A DNA stretch of 64,000 bases, taken from assembly GCA_010645155.1 (NCBI GenBank), contig CM021315.1, forward strand, positions 7,659,464-7,723,463, in the 5' to 3' direction. The position numbers and the translations under genes were made by a program. The stretch comes from Tigriopus japonicus. Taxonomy: Eukaryota > Arthropoda > Copepoda > Harpacticoida > Harpacticidae. The notes under the pieces are model-generated. The model saw nothing but the letters and a program-made list of their open reading frames with translations, did not search any database and was not told where the DNA came from. Below, piece by piece: positions 49,901 to 59,859 of this stretch; the stretch's first letter is position 1; each line of letters begins with the position of its first letter.

Positions 49901-50829
49901 AGGATTTCAGACGATAAAATGCTGACTAAAAATGATGTTTTTATGGGGAAGAGTGTGGATACTGTGGCTGTGAGTTTCATTGTTAATAACATGGCCACAG
50001 TTTTCTAAAAAGACGCCCAATCTTCATGAAACTTGATCGAAGTATAACTGAACTCGTTGTCTGAAGTTGGTATTATTATATTTAAGTTACATATGCATTT
50101 ATTCGAGATCCATTCTCCATTTTGTGCGAGATATTGGTCTGAAGGAGCTCAGTCTTGACTAATTCCCGAGAACAGAAAGCAGCATTATAAAAATGAATGG
50201 TAGGAAAAGGAGCGCCATCTAATGCTGCAACAATGTTCTGAAGCGATTTTTGCTATCAAACACCTATTTCTATCGTGTTTGGCAATTTCGTTCAAATTCA
50301 CTGCAGAGCCGCACCGTTTTAAGGGCCTCATTGGGCTACGCGTCAGCTGAAGTTCGCGTCCTGTGGTGAGAGGTTCCTGCTCCCACTAACGTCCATAGGG
50401 AGTGAGTAGGATTCAATTGCAAATATCATTGGATTGGAACAAGCATTGAATTTTGGAATGTTTGTGAATACTTTTTGAAGTTTATTCATTTGCATCTTAT
50501 TTATGACATCAAGAACATTTCTTTGATAGTTTAATGACGATTGATACAAAAATGACAGTCACGGCTATTCAAAAATATGTAAGCTTCAACATTTTATCAT
50601 TTTAGATGCGGGTACGGCGACCAAATACATTTTGCTTCGAGATCTTCAGATTCAATATGAGCAACACAATTTGGAACACGAGGCAAAGTTTGAGCTGGAG
50701 TCCTTTTTGTGCACTGTGGACGATGTGGCCTTCAAAGCGGGATCATATGTCTCTTTCTCCAAAGGCTTTCTCATATCGTATTATGGGGCATTGGCATCTT
50801 ACATGGCGATTCTGATTCAATCATTTTGA
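40935..50829 (+). CDS. Gustatory-receptor-like seven-TM protein, five exons
   Basis: Exons: 40935-41131, 43018-43186, 43529-43893, 44819-45105 and 50606-50829, all GT-AG and in phase, giving 413 residues. The protein has an intracellular N-terminus (MDIWDIRLIELSKVVGICPF) and hydrophobic segments near 40-64, 75-93, 127-149, 175-205 (long, perhaps one TM plus flank), one in YLILAFPIQIFVMVLSLFF, one in LTIMGLQFLARSLFGLYNF, and a last one, GFLISYYGALASYMAILIQS, at the C-terminus. The end corresponds to the TYhhhhhQF signature of insect-type gustatory receptors, here SYMAILIQS. Such receptors are ligand-gated cation channels with an inverted topology. The five-exon, ~410-residue size is usual for the family. 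Introns 1, 3 and 4 carry transposon DNA, including a 5.5-kb last intron, yet the frame is intact. A paralogous first exon lies at 61846. Chemosensory function is inferred. Confidence 0.75.
42341..42780. mobile_element. Palindromic element with GGTCAC arrays, intronic
   Basis: The left arm (42341-42450) carries six GGTCAC words plus one degenerate copy at 14-18-base spacing, alternating CGGTCAC and AGGTCAC. The right arm (42695-42780) carries six GTGACC words at similar spacing. The ends GGTAAAAAAGTCAC and GTGACCTGTTTACC are inverted, and TGTT stands outside both, a possible 4-bp duplication. The centre contains a 20-base direct repeat (TTAGGAATGACTTCCTGTTG, twice, about 42520 and 42561). It is probably a non-autonomous DNA transposon with subterminal repeats. 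It lies in intron 1 of receptor gene 1. Confidence 0.7.
43236..43466. mobile_element. hAT-type GGGCCCA MITE, copy 2 (231 bp), intronic
   Basis: The ends are CAAGGATCGGCAACAG and TTGTTGCCGACCCCTG. The flanks CAGTACAT and TTATACAT agree at 5 of 8 bases, a decayed duplication. The interior shares GGGCCCACCAAACAGATC, TCAAAGAGCTCTGGGTCC, GTACTATGAA and GGGCCCACTATTTCGGATT with the other copies. It occupies most of the 342-base intron 2 of receptor gene 1. Confidence 0.8.
44005..44240 (-). mobile_element. LINE 3'-end fragment, intronic
   Basis: AATGCGATTCCCTGTAAACA, CCACTGTTGACAGATCTGAA, TTTAGTGGGTTGATC and CAGCTCCTACATATAGGCTG match the tail at 35262 and 47855. Located in intron 3 of receptor gene 1. 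Confidence 0.65.
44310..44530. repeat. 33-bp minisatellite, intronic
   Basis: About six to seven units built on AAGGAATAAAGGGGATAAAC plus GGGATTTTCCTCC. Some units are shortened to 21-24 bases. Because 33 is divisible by three, an antisense frame (44612-44211, 133 codons) reads through it as repeated LYSLEENPVYP peptides after a hydrophobic leader (SICFIILIIFTTRLGL). The minisatellite adjoins the LINE tail at 44240. The antisense frame has no start context, splice or expression support and is best treated as incidental. Confidence 0.8.
45480..45724 (+). mobile_element. LINE reverse transcriptase, 5' piece
   Basis: The plus strand encodes, with one frameshift in an A-run, KMAHVVPLFKGGKK and then NYRPISLTSNMAKVLEKIM and LPPNQHGFR, the N-terminal reverse-transcriptase motifs of jockey/CR1-type LINEs. 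The frame is broken into by the TIR element that starts at 45725. It resumes at 46455. It lies in intron 4 of receptor gene 1. Confidence 0.8.
45725..46447. mobile_element. 723-bp TIR element nested in a LINE
   Basis: The left end TAGGGACCCTATATCAGAGA and the right end TTTCTATATAGGGTCCCTA are inverted repeats (about 26 bases with a few mismatches, extending into CTGGAACT/AGTGCCAG). The 7-bp flanks are identical, GCAGTGT (45718-45724 and 46448-46454). Removing the element and one flank rejoins the LINE reading QLVQHIGSV with IEGLETHEF, which proves an insertion. No transposase frame is visible. Target-site length and ends do not match a superfamily I can name. Confidence 0.85.
46448..47690 (+). 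mobile_element. LINE reverse transcriptase, 3' piece (decayed)
   Basis: Continues the fragment at 45480: VDVVYLGLAKAFDKVDHGLL (first catalytic Asp region), IFQWISNFITGRERYV, then a damaged or deleted stretch, then a 189-codon frame (47012-47581) with KIEKVPRSFTRKICGIETLS, YWDRLKALRLYGLQRRYERY, FKCIHGLCPN, LYRAPSLYNLLPS and DGFLSTVPDQPYVQG. The FADD catalytic block is not recognisable. The 3' tail (ending near AAATAAAGCATCTAAAG) differs from that of the minus-strand LINE copies, so it is a second family. It cannot be active. Confidence 0.82.
47855..48772 (-). mobile_element. LINE fragment split by a 250-bp insertion
   Basis: Close relative of 35262-36150. From the 3' tail at 47855 it runs through the minus frames SSSLLNRAPSLINLLP and ITGMRELSYWERLQKLGL to 48376. 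Unrelated sequence follows to about 48625, and then the LINE resumes (AAACATCTTTGGACCTGCTC...) to 48772. In the 35-kb copy the two halves are joined as GTTCCTAGTAAAACATC. The insert (starting TGGGACAAGC) has no recognised ends or frame. Located in intron 4 of receptor gene 1. Confidence 0.78.
48773..50605. other. Rest of intron 4 of receptor gene 1
   Basis: No further transposon ends, RNA genes or coding exons were recognised. The 99-codon frame at + 49479-49778 has no family resemblance. Confidence 0.4.
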
Positions 50830-52850
50830 TTTTTTTGCTTTGATCGTGACACCGGGAAGTCTTCCGAAGTGTCGTTCGTGAGGTTTTTTATGCTAAAGAT
50901 TGAAATTATGTGGCGTCTTTGTTTTAACAACACAATCTGCTCAGTTCAAACAACTAAATCCTTGCTAGTAACTTATTCTTCGTCTGAATTTTTAAGGTTC
51001 ACATAACTAAGTACCTTTTGTGCCGATCCAAAAAGCGAGGTCAGACAAAATAAGTGTTACCATAACTTTTTAGCCAAATGGTACTACAGTACATGCAATG
51101 ATAGTTTGTTTTTTCGTACATGGAAAATATTGATGTTTCTTACTTCTTGAGAGAAAAAAGACAGCTTGAAGCCATAAAATTGTTTTTAAGCTGGGATTGG
51201 TCGCCATTGTGTTTATTCTATGTGATGTTGTGATTATCAAATTACATGTGGTTATGAATGTAATCATTCACAGATTTTGGCTAAGTAATTGATCAATTTT
51301 CAATAACAAATCGACAATTTTTTTTTTTAGATCTTATCACTACAAACTGACCATAAAGACGGATTTTCCATTTGAAAAAATAAATTTGCAATTTCATGCC
51401 ATTATTATCAAAGAGCTTATCACGGTGTGTATTTGAGCTCAAGAAGTCATTTTAAGTTCCAAAAACTTTTGACATCACTTTTGAGATGTGAATGCAATGA
51501 ACAACATTTATTTGAATTCGGCTAAATAGTTCACGGGCAAAAACACTTTAATGTTATTCAAAATACACTTAAAAATGAATATTTAAAAAATTACTGTGAC
51601 AAAAGTCTTAGATGTACTGAGAGCAGTGTTATTCTCAAATATTTTGGTAATCTAGTTCACAGATCTATTTTCAACGGCCTTTGTTATTGGGAATCTTGAA
51701 GGACCAAACACGAGGGTCATAATATCAATTTCAACAAACGGCTAAGACCCACCCATACTGCTACTTGAGAATTGGGTTGAAGAAAATGTTCAAACAATTA
51801 TCTTTAAGCATGTTTGAGGTGTGGCCTTTTAACGTAGTTTTGCCCGTGACCTAATTAACAGAATTCAATTTCATATGCAGTCTTGCATTATCACCTCAAA
51901 AGTTTTGGAATTTAAAAATGACTTTTGAGCTCAAATGCACACCGTGTCATGTCCTCATAAAAGCCTGAACATCAATCTTTTAATCGATTTCGAACCGGAC
52001 GAGCTTTTGACGCTAACATTTTGTGTTTGTGCTTTAACATAAATTTTCGGCATGTTTTGCACATCCGATATTTGGTTTTAAGTGTTATTTATGTGATGGA
52101 ATCAATGAGACAATTACGTTTTTTAAACTATTTAAAATTCGTTCAATAAAATTCGTGATTAAAATCAGAAAAGTCAAAAAACAGATAACGTTAAATATAA
52201 GCAAAATATGGACGAAAAAATGCACTTCCAGAAAAATGTGCAAATTACATGTAAAGCCGCTCAAAGTCACGAAATAATTAAAAATGCTCATAAAAACAAA
52301 CAAAATTATAGACTTATGCTTGGAATGAATATCTAAATATGTTTCATGCAGATAAGCTTTTTAGTAAATTTTTGAAATTATTGCAGAATTATTGCTGCGT
52401 GACATACTTTGCAGAATACAAGTGACACATCGGACATCGTGATTTAAGACAGATCCAAATTACGTTGAATCAAGTGATTTAATTCAAACCACACTTTTGG
52501 CAGGACCCAAAAAATACTAGTGATCGGCCTGGTCCAACCAAAGATGCAGAAATCATGATTTTTTTTCTTGAGGTCATTGGTCAATACATTACTTGAAGCT
52601 GATTGATGCCAAAAGAAAATTTTCAAGTTTGTCCAAAGGTACTCAGGTTTAGATGTGACCTATTTTCTAAAGTGGTTAATGGGTTTGAAATCTAAGGTGT
52701 AACTTCCTGGATCATTGCTTTCTGTAATACTCCACCCATGTAATGGCGTTAATTGTTGGCGTTATGTTGGTGCATGTTTTGAACATCTGATACTTACTTT
52801 ACGGTTTTATTTAATTGAAGGAATTAATGAGACAATTACGTTTTTTAAAC
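50830..52850. other. AT-rich intergenic DNA with unclassified repeats
   Basis: 51795-51905 resembles 17535-17660 (AAGCATGTTTGAGGTG..., GCCCGTGACCTAATTAACAG, ATCACCTCAAA). 52060-52130 resembles 52785-52855, both ending AATGAGACAATTACGTTTTT. These are diverged copies of unknown elements. No gene was recognised. Confidence 0.45.
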
Positions 52851-52854
52851 TATT

Positions 52855-52945
52855 AACAAGATTTCAAAATCATATAGAGGTTTCAATTTATCAATGGTCA
52901 CCATATCGCGTTCACCATTCCATTGGTCAATGACGAAACATTTCT
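52855..52945 (-). mobile_element. Ty3/Gypsy-type polyprotein C-terminal scrap
   Basis: The minus strand encodes KCFVIDQWNGERDMVTIDKL followed by KP, the same peptide block as on the plus strand at 56925. It is the segment that follows integrase in Gypsy-type retrotransposons (consensus VTIDRLKP). Only about 25 codons survive. Confidence 0.55.
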
Positions 52946-53980
52946 AAGCACGTTCGAGGACTTAATACGGGCCCTTATATGGTTGGAGAAGAGCCGGCCT
53001 CACTCCAGATGCACGGTAGTACACAGACGTGCACGACTTCAAATCCTTTCCCGCCTTTACTTGTTTCCCGCCTCTATTTGGTTTTCCGGGTTCTTTCCTG
53101 GATTTAGGGGGGTCTTGCCATTGTGACTTTTATGTTCTTCCTTTTCTGGGGAGGAAGTAATATTAAACCTAAGTTTCTCCCTACTCACAGAATGTTTTCA
53201 CTTTCAGTATAGTTATACATAGAGGCAATATGTTCATTTGGGACAATTGGGAGACCCACAAGCTATGCCATGAATAATGAATGTCTACTTTTTCATCCCA
53301 AGCACATGAAGTATAATTTGTCTTCATGATAATTAGTCTCGAAGTCGTTTTTAATAACATCAACCTCCTCATTTTCTTCATTTTTCTGACTAAAAAAAAC
53401 AGCGTTTGCCAGCTTCAGTAGATATTGCTAGATATTTAAACCATCTAGAGTGTGGTCTTTACTAATGTAGGAATTCGCGCAAAACTGCCGATGTGCGAAA
53501 AGTGGAAGGTCATTGACCTCCATTTTTTTGCCAAACTGTTTCGAGACCACGTGATATTTGTTGAGGAATTTTGTCGCAACATATTCTATCCCCTTTTGCC
53601 ATGAACTTTCCTTGGAAACTGAGCCGCGTTGACTAATGGCCTAGTTTGTAATGGATTTTTGAGACTTTCGTTTGCTCAAATTTGCAAATGAAGCGTGTGA
53701 TCTGAAGGTTCGAATTAAAAAATCTTACTGCAAGCAAATCAATTTTGAGAAGAGGTTTGTTCAGCAAAATTAGGGTGAGCGTGAAAACTTAGGCAGACTT
53801 GATACAATATTTACACTTTAAAGACCGCTCATGGTTCACAGGTACTATGAAACATGAATGCTTGAGCATCTCCTACATCAGTTTTCATAGAGGAGAACTG
53901 GTCTCATATTGCGGAATTTTGCGGGGAAGAATGAATTGATGAAAAGTTAAGAAAAAAAATTTCTACCGGCTACAACTTCA
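52946..53980. other. Intergenic, no supported gene
   Basis: May include decayed Gypsy-type sequence, but nothing readable was found. Confidence 0.35.
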
Positions 53981-53989
53981 ACTCAACTC

Positions 53990-54668
53990 AATAGTTCAGA
54001 AATTCCCCTTTCAAGAAGTACTCTCCGCCCAACCTCTTCGAAATTTGCCGTGCTGAACGTCGATATCGTGGGCCCATTGACAGAAAGTCATGGATATCGT
54101 TATCTTCTTACGATTACACATCGTTTACCACGTTGGAAAGAAGCTCTGCCTATGCAAAATGTCAAAACATCCAGTTGTATCAATACCTTTTTGTCGGGAT
54201 GGGTTCAAAGAGACGGTATGCATTGCGTCGTCATCACTGACAGAGGGTCCCAATTTACATCCGATCTGTGGATTGAACTCATGAAATTCTTGGGAACTCA
54301 GCACAGGAGGACTAGTGCTTGGCAGTTGGCACTCATAGTCTAACTGCGCCATTAAAAGATTTCATCGAGATTTGAAAGCGTCCCTCATGTGTCGCACGGA
54401 TACAAGAGATTGGATCGAAGAACTTCCATTTGTCATGTCGAGACTCCACGCAATCCCCCAAGAAGAGCTTCAGTGCTCAACGACTGAAGTAGTTTTAAAG
54501 AAACGCCTTTTTGACTCGACACCCTCAATGTAGAGGGCTAAACCTCAATGGAGCATTCCACTTATTTGGACAAACTTCGCCGGAAAGTTTTCAGCCGAAA
54601 CAACGTATCTCTAAAGAAGCTCAAGGGAAAGAAGCGTCAACGCAAGCAAGTTGTTTGGCTTTTTCTAA
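53990..54668 (+). pseudogene. Decayed Ty3/Gypsy-type integrase
   Basis: The plus frame 54017-54343 reads STLRPTSSKFAVLNVDIVGP, GYRYLLTITHRLPRWKEALP, INTFLSGWVQRDGMHCVVIT and DRGSQFTSDLWIELMKFLGT. These are integrase core-domain motifs with the first catalytic Asp (NVDIVGP) and second Asp (ITDRG). After a frameshift near 54335 the frame resumes as RFHRDLKASLMC, DWIEELPFVMSRLHAI and LQCSTTEVV, which spans the catalytic-Glu helix region, but the NGxVER-type motif is destroyed. Frameshifts and stops show it is dead. No protease or reverse transcriptase was found upstream. The element is cut by the TIR element at 54669. Confidence 0.8.
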
Positions 54669-55650
54669 AGGCTGGTCTACACGTGAAACAAAACGGCAAA
54701 TATTTGGTCAAATCCAAGACAAAATTAGCTTGATGGCAAATATTATTTTCTGTTTGTCAAATATTTCTGACTTTGAACATGTTGAAAAATTATTTGTCCT
54801 TAGGCTAACTTTGTCTCGTCGACAATCGAAATACCCATCGATGCATGCAGGGTATCCAATCACGAAACGATTATTGTGAAGTAAAAAGTTTCAAATTAAC
54901 GGATTGAAGGAGAAAATATTAATCCTCTAACTTTTGGCATCAAGATCACCAAAATTGAACGTCATTTGTGAAAGATTGCAAGGATTCACGGAAATGGACG
55001 ACATCAAAAGTCATCGATAATCAGTTGGTAGTGTTATGGACTAGTCACGTCTCAAATGCGTCAACCGACAGGTTCGGAGGAGTTTACAAGGTAGCAACGT
55101 TGCCAAGTGGCAGTTATGACTGCCAATGTTTACCAAAACCCAACTCGACAAAACGAAATGCCAGTGGAGAGTAGAGGTCTTAAAATGGTTGAGGGGGGGG
55201 GGGACAAGAAAAGGACTGAAAATGACAGCAGATTTTGTCAAAGTCCATAGCGTGGCGTCATGCCTAAGACTTTCCATCCAAATTAAATGAAACTGAAGGA
55301 AAGAAAAAAGCCTTGGGCAGAAAGCAAGATTGAGTAAAAAATGTCGTTAAAACGTGACAATATACTCACGTGATATACTTCATACGAGTCATATACTTAC
55401 GTGACAGTATACAATTCACTTTCTAGATTACGGGACTCTGCTAAAGGTGACTGGTTTTCATACAGTATTTGGCAGTGCCAGTTCGAAACAATTTGAATAA
55501 ATGGGCAACACTTTGACCAAGGGAAAAAATATTTGACAAACTGCACGTTCACGTGTAGAAGCAACAGAAAGGAAACATTTGGCAAACACCAAACATTTTC
55601 GGAATATTTGACAAATAATCTAGCCAAAATGTTTCATGTGTAGACCAGCC
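54669..55650. mobile_element. TIR element inserted beside the integrase (982 bp)
   Basis: The left end AGGCTGGTCTACACGTGAAA and the right end TTTCATGTGTAGACCAGCC are inverted repeats. Further in, GGCAAATATTTGGTCAAA and TTTGACAAATAATCTAGCC also pair. CTAA stands outside both ends (54665-54668 and 55651-55654), a possible 4-bp target duplication. No transposase was recognised in the interior, which includes a G9 run near 55192. Confidence 0.7.
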
Positions 55651-55654
55651 CTAA

Positions 55655-56380
55655 GCTTCAATTGTTTGTTGTTGTTGTCGCTAATATTAATCAGGAAGTT
55701 CAAGTTGAAACAAATTTTGAGTTTGCAATCAATTTGTATAGATCATGCCAATAAGGATCAATCCAGTCATTAGATCACAATGAAAGAAATATTCAAGCAC
55801 TTCGATGGATATTTTTTCGGTCAATTTTTTCGGTCAATATTCTGTTGATGCTTCTTTTCCATGAGCTTCTGTACGGATCCCCATCTTGGCATTCTCAGGG
55901 TTTGCGCTCAACTTACTTGAACAAGGATTTGAAGTCGTTCATGTCTGTGTAGTGTGTACGAGCGTGTTTCTGGAGTGAAGCCGGCTTGTGCCCCAAAAAT
56001 GCCAAATGAAAGCGTCCAAATTGGCAAATAAACAAAGAAATGGCACATAAAATGGCAAATAGACACGAAAATTTACCTAAATACACCAAAAATGGCCACT
56101 AAATTTGGAAAAAAGCATTATGTTTCACCAACAATAAAGTGGAATGCAAGTGTATGAACATTTAAGAGAAAATATTTTTAATCCTTTGAATAATCAATTT
56201 AACCTTAAAACAAAGCTTGTTTTTGTTTTTGTTTGTGCTGGAGTCAGAACGCAGCTTCGCAGCTGTTATCTGATAGAGGCTGTCCGCCATATGGGGATAT
56301 TGCCGCTCCACTTGGACAAGCTGACAAGCAAGCATTAATTCTTACCTCACCCTCGGGAATGACCCCAGGTTCGCCCATTT
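55655..56380. other. Intergenic, AT-rich, GGCAAAT words
   Basis: 55985-56110 and 56690-56880 share many AAAATGGCAAAT / TTTGCCCAAAA words, perhaps the two ends of one decayed element. No gene was recognised. Confidence 0.35.
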
Positions 56381-56394
56381 AAGCCGTCAAGGGC

Positions 56395-56690
56395 CGTGAC
56401 TGTTGCATGTAACTTAATACCACAGGCCTCTTGGACTCGGCAAGCCTGGGATCGAACCGGGGCTTGCCTTAGTTTGCATTGAATGACAGTTCAACGCTAA
56501 ATTTTGACTCCGAAGAGTTCAGTTTATAGATTTGATTTTTGCATTGAAAGACGGTTCAAATGCTAAATTTTGACTCCGTATAGTTGAGTTTGGAGGGTGG
56601 CAATCAGCCGGGATTGAACCCCAGCCATCCGCACGACAAACCGACGCAGAACGCACTACGCCATGCCTCACCCCCTGTACCTTAAAACAA
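56395..56690 (-). repeat. tRNA-derived SINE, two partial units
   Basis: The minus strand 56690-56600 contains TGGCGTAGTGCG (pol III A box, 56663-56652) and GGTTCAATCCC (B box, near 56620-56610). A second B box, GGTTCGATCCC, lies at 56458-56448. Between them the body segment TGCATTGAA.GAC.GTTCAA..CTAAATTTTGACTCCG occurs twice at about 76-base spacing, so two units or a duplicated body are present. The cloverleaf stems do not close, so it is not a functional tRNA gene. Confidence 0.65.
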
Positions 56691-56894
56691 AGCATTTTGG
56701 GCAATTTTTTTTCCTACATTTGAACAAAAACGACAATTTTTTTGTATTGATTTACCCAAAAACGACAAATTTTGCACTTAATTGCCCAAAAACTGACAAA
56801 TTTTGTATTTATTTGCCCAAAAATGGCAAATAAAATGAAAAATGGCCTTTAAACTTTAAAAGCTAACAAATAACCAAATTTTAGGCATAAAGTC

Positions 56895-57137
56895 TTATTT
56901 GCCTGAAATCTTCACCCCTAATTATCAGAAATGTTTCCTCATTGACCAATGGAATGGTGAACGCAATTCGGTGACCATTGATAGACTTAAACCTACATAC
57001 AGTATGATGTTGAACATATCGCAGCCGCTTACATTTTCCACAAGCTGTCGCGCATTGTATGCTCCATCTCGTCTGGCTGATATTCAAACTGTGCGTGATT
57101 CTGACGAAGATGGTTGGGACACCGAGCTTTTTTTGTG
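56895..57137 (+). pseudogene. Gypsy-type polyprotein C-terminal fragment
   Basis: The plus frame 56899-57138 reads FTPNYQKCFLIDQWNGERNS, VTIDRLKPTYSMM and RALYAPSRLADIQTVRD, ending WDTELFL. VTIDRLKP is the usual tail that follows integrase in Ty3/Gypsy elements. It probably belonged with the integrase at 53990, now 2.3 kb away because of intervening insertions. No LTR was recognised at either side. Confidence 0.65.
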
Positions 57138-58014
57138 ACTTCCAACTCTTTCGGCTACGAGGTGGATCCTCATTCTCTTCTATTCTTTTATTAAATGACA
57201 TTTCTGTAGCTGTGGTAGTTGTTTCATTTGATCTATTTTGTTTTTGTTGAAAAATATTGAATTTGGTATCGCTTCAGCCTTTGGGCCTTGCTGGGGGTAA
57301 TGGTGTGCGGGAATTGGTAACCAGGGTTGGGGAGTAATTGTAATTGTAATTGCAATTACAATTACAATTACGCAATTTCAACATGTAATTGTAATTAATT
57401 ACATTTTTGGCCAAGTAATAATTGTAATTGTAATTAGTTGCATTTTTGACCATGTAATTGACGAATTTTCAATTACAAATTACGAATTACTTTTCCAACT
57501 CTTACTTCTTCAAATTAACCATAATATCAATTGATACTTCGAGTTTTCACTTGCAAAACAATCATTTTGTCATCAATTTGCGGTCAATGTGATGCCACTA
57601 ACAGGTAGCTTTTGTTACAATACACACCCAAGCTATGATGTCTAAATAATTTTAAACTAAAACAGCTTTTGATCATGATTTTTGTGTCAGGAGGTAGGGC
57701 TTTTCACAACTAAGGGCAGACAAATGAGGTGGAAAAATAAAGTTTTAAAACATCGTCATACTTGATATATGTGTATAAAGTTCGTGTTTTCTGGAAAAGA
57801 AAAATATGCCTTGTGGTTCATGGCGTAATAGTTTTGATATTTAAGCCCGTTCATAAACTTTTGGTTTTTGTAAATCACTCTTTCATACAGAGCTGCTACT
57901 TCTAATTGCCGCCGTGTCATCAACATCACAAAAACTAGTATAGCTCAGTCCTAAAACACTAAATTGAAAAAATTGAAAAACTTACATCCAAGGTTTATGG
58001 TTTAGAATAGAATT

Positions 58015-58480
58015 CATTCAATCTCATTGTCCTCAGCCTCCACCACGGCCTTCACGCGGACATTAAACCACGTAGTTGGAGCGTTTACCCTTGCCTCGTC
58101 TATCTTGTTACCCTTCTCTTTGATGGCACTGATTTGGGAGGTCTTTATGTTGTGGGGTCTTATGTTGGTCCTTTCTTTCAACATGCCCAAGAAAGATTAA
58201 TCCATTGGAATTCAATCTCGAGAGCTAGGTGGCCATGTATCCTTGGAGGTGAAGTCGTAGCGGTTCTCCTTGAGCCACAGGAGAGACTTTTTGGATAAAT
58301 GACAGGGTGCATCGTCTTTTTGCCATACCCAGGGGACGGTTACCAGTTGTCTCCTTGGTGATAGGTATAACCACATCCTTAAATAAAATGCCTGTGCTGA
58401 CCCTGAGCCGTGTTTCGGTGACGTGTGGAGGCATAGTCATCACTCAAGATCACTCCACATACTATCTTTGAACCAGGGTG
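58015..58480 (-). pseudogene. Mariner-type transposase fossil
   Basis: Minus-strand fragments in shifting frames read VPWVWQKDDAPCHLSKKSLL, WLKENRYDFTSKDTWPPSS and, after a break, DLNSNGLIFLG and FNVRVKAVVEAEDNEIE followed by a stop at 58015-58017. These correspond to the WQQDGAPxH block, the WPPSSPDLNPxDY catalytic block and the C-terminal RV.AVI.AEGG.IE of mariner-type transposases. Frameshifts and in-frame stops make it dead. The N-terminal DNA-binding part was not found. Its own terminal repeats were not seen. Confidence 0.72.
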
Positions 58481-58983
58481 CTTCTTTTTCTCCCCTAACC
58501 TCTTCCTGGTCCTTTGAATGAATCAGATGTACAATCCAAGCGTGTTGGCAATCTTTCTGTTGGTTATTTTGGCCTTTGAATTCACAAGGGCCATCCCAAC
58601 GGTGCAACGTCGTTGCTCCTCATTGAATTCAACCATCTCTAGTTGGTGGTATGAGGAATTCATCGTGGATTTGCGACTACTGTATGTTTAATAATTGTGT
58701 CAAGATTCACTCAAGTTCAAGCAAGAATTAAAAAAAAATCATTTCATCATGGTTGTTTTCACGATTCTGTGCAGCGACAATTAGAAGTAGCAGCCCTGTA
58801 CTAACCTTTCAGGCATTATAAGTTGCCAGTTGGTGCATCACCATTTAAAAATGGCAGATCTGTTTGTTTTTCATCGTTTTGAAAAGGCAAAAGTGTGAAA
58901 GAGACGGAAGGATCGTAATTGACATGTAATTGTAAGTGAAGTCAATTACATTTTAGAATGATGTAATTGTAATTGTAATTAAT

Positions 58984-59317
58984 TAGTGATGGACCGAAAG
59001 GGCTCATAACCGAAACCGAAAGTTTCGGCCGAAAGAGGGCTTAACCGAAACCGAAACCGAAAGCAGTGTTCACTGTTTACAAAATTGTTCAAATGCAAAA
59101 TCCGCCTTAAAAATTAAAATGTGTTCGATGTTGGGTAGTCGCAAATTTTGAAAAATCTTAAAACTTAAATTTCCGAGGTTTTTGGACCAATTTTTTTTCG
59201 ATTTTGTTGTCAAACTCCATTTTATATAGTGCTTGTCTGCTTTCGGTTTCGGTAGGCATAACCGAAACCGAAATTTCGGCCGTAATTTCGGCCGAAAGCG
59301 CTTTCGGTCCATCACTA
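58984..59317. mobile_element. Nested hAT-type element, CCGAAA-rich (334 bp)
   Basis: The ends TAGTGATGGACCGAAAG and CTTTCGGTCCATCACTA are perfect 17-bp inverted repeats. Both flanks are the identical octamer TAATTAAT (58976-58983 and 59318-59325), as expected of hAT, although in this AT-rich target part of the match could be chance. The interior has many CCGAAACCGAAA and TTTCGGCCGAAA words at both ends. A diverged relative is at 62205-62452. Confidence 0.85.
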
Positions 59318-59409
59318 TAATTAATTACATTTTTCGAAAAAGTAATTGTAATTAATAACATTTTTCAAGTAATTGACCCAACTCTGCTGGTAACTGGTTT
59401 AGAGTAAGA

Positions 59410-59859
59410 CAAGAAGCACTGGAATCATGGAGTGGGAGGCTAGCAATGAGAATAATGATTTCGAGTAAGAACAATTCAATTACGTTCTTCTGCAAATGAG
59501 ACCTTGCATATGTTAACAAGAATACGTATTTCAATTTTCAGCTCAATCGAACGTCGGAGACAAAAGTTATACTCACTCAAAGTTCAGTGCAAATCCTACC
59601 GAGAATGAATGAACTAGCCCTTTTGTGGTAATCGTTTTACCACAAAAGGGCGAGTTCATTCAGTCTATGCTCTCTTCAGTACATAAGTTTGAGAAGGCAT
59701 AACTTTTCACTCCGGCATTCGATTAGGCTGAATTTTGAAATACGTGCTTTTCTTAATGTAAGCCCTGTCTCATTTGTAGAAGAACGCAAATGGTTCGTTT
59801 CTGCTGGAAATCATAATTCTCATTGCTAGCCTCCCACTCCATAATTTCCGTGCTTCTTG
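59410..59859. mobile_element. Palindromic MITE, copy C (450 bp)
   Basis: The left end CAAGAAGCACTGGAATCATG, then GAGTGGGAGGCTAGCAATGA, mirrors the right end TCATTGCTAGCCTCCCACTC, then CATAATTTCCGTGCTTCTTG. A central hairpin AGCCCTTTTGTGGTAATCG / CCACAAAAGGGCGAG is present. The flanks AGTAAGA (59403-59409) and AGTAAGC (59860-59866) agree at 6 of 7 bases. It is the copy with the best-preserved arms and starts 15 bases after the target duplication of the large hAT element. Confidence 0.82.

Larger units (their letters stand above)
57322..59386. mobile_element. hAT-type element with TAATTG arrays (2065 bp)
   Basis: The ends are CAGGGTTGGGGAGTAATTG and GTAATTGACCCAACTCTG, and the flanks TTGGTAAC (57314-57321) and CTGGTAAC (59387-59394) agree at 7 of 8 bases. 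Both subterminal zones are runs of GTAATT/AATTAC words (57331-57490 and 58916-58983 with 59326-59372). The size includes a nested element at 58984. A mariner transposase fossil lies inside. No hAT transposase is visible, so it is non-autonomous or hollowed out. Confidence 0.78.

Noticed and set aside
54511..54879. 122-codon plus frame after the integrase as a gene
   Set aside because: It crosses the boundary of the inserted TIR element and has no domain.
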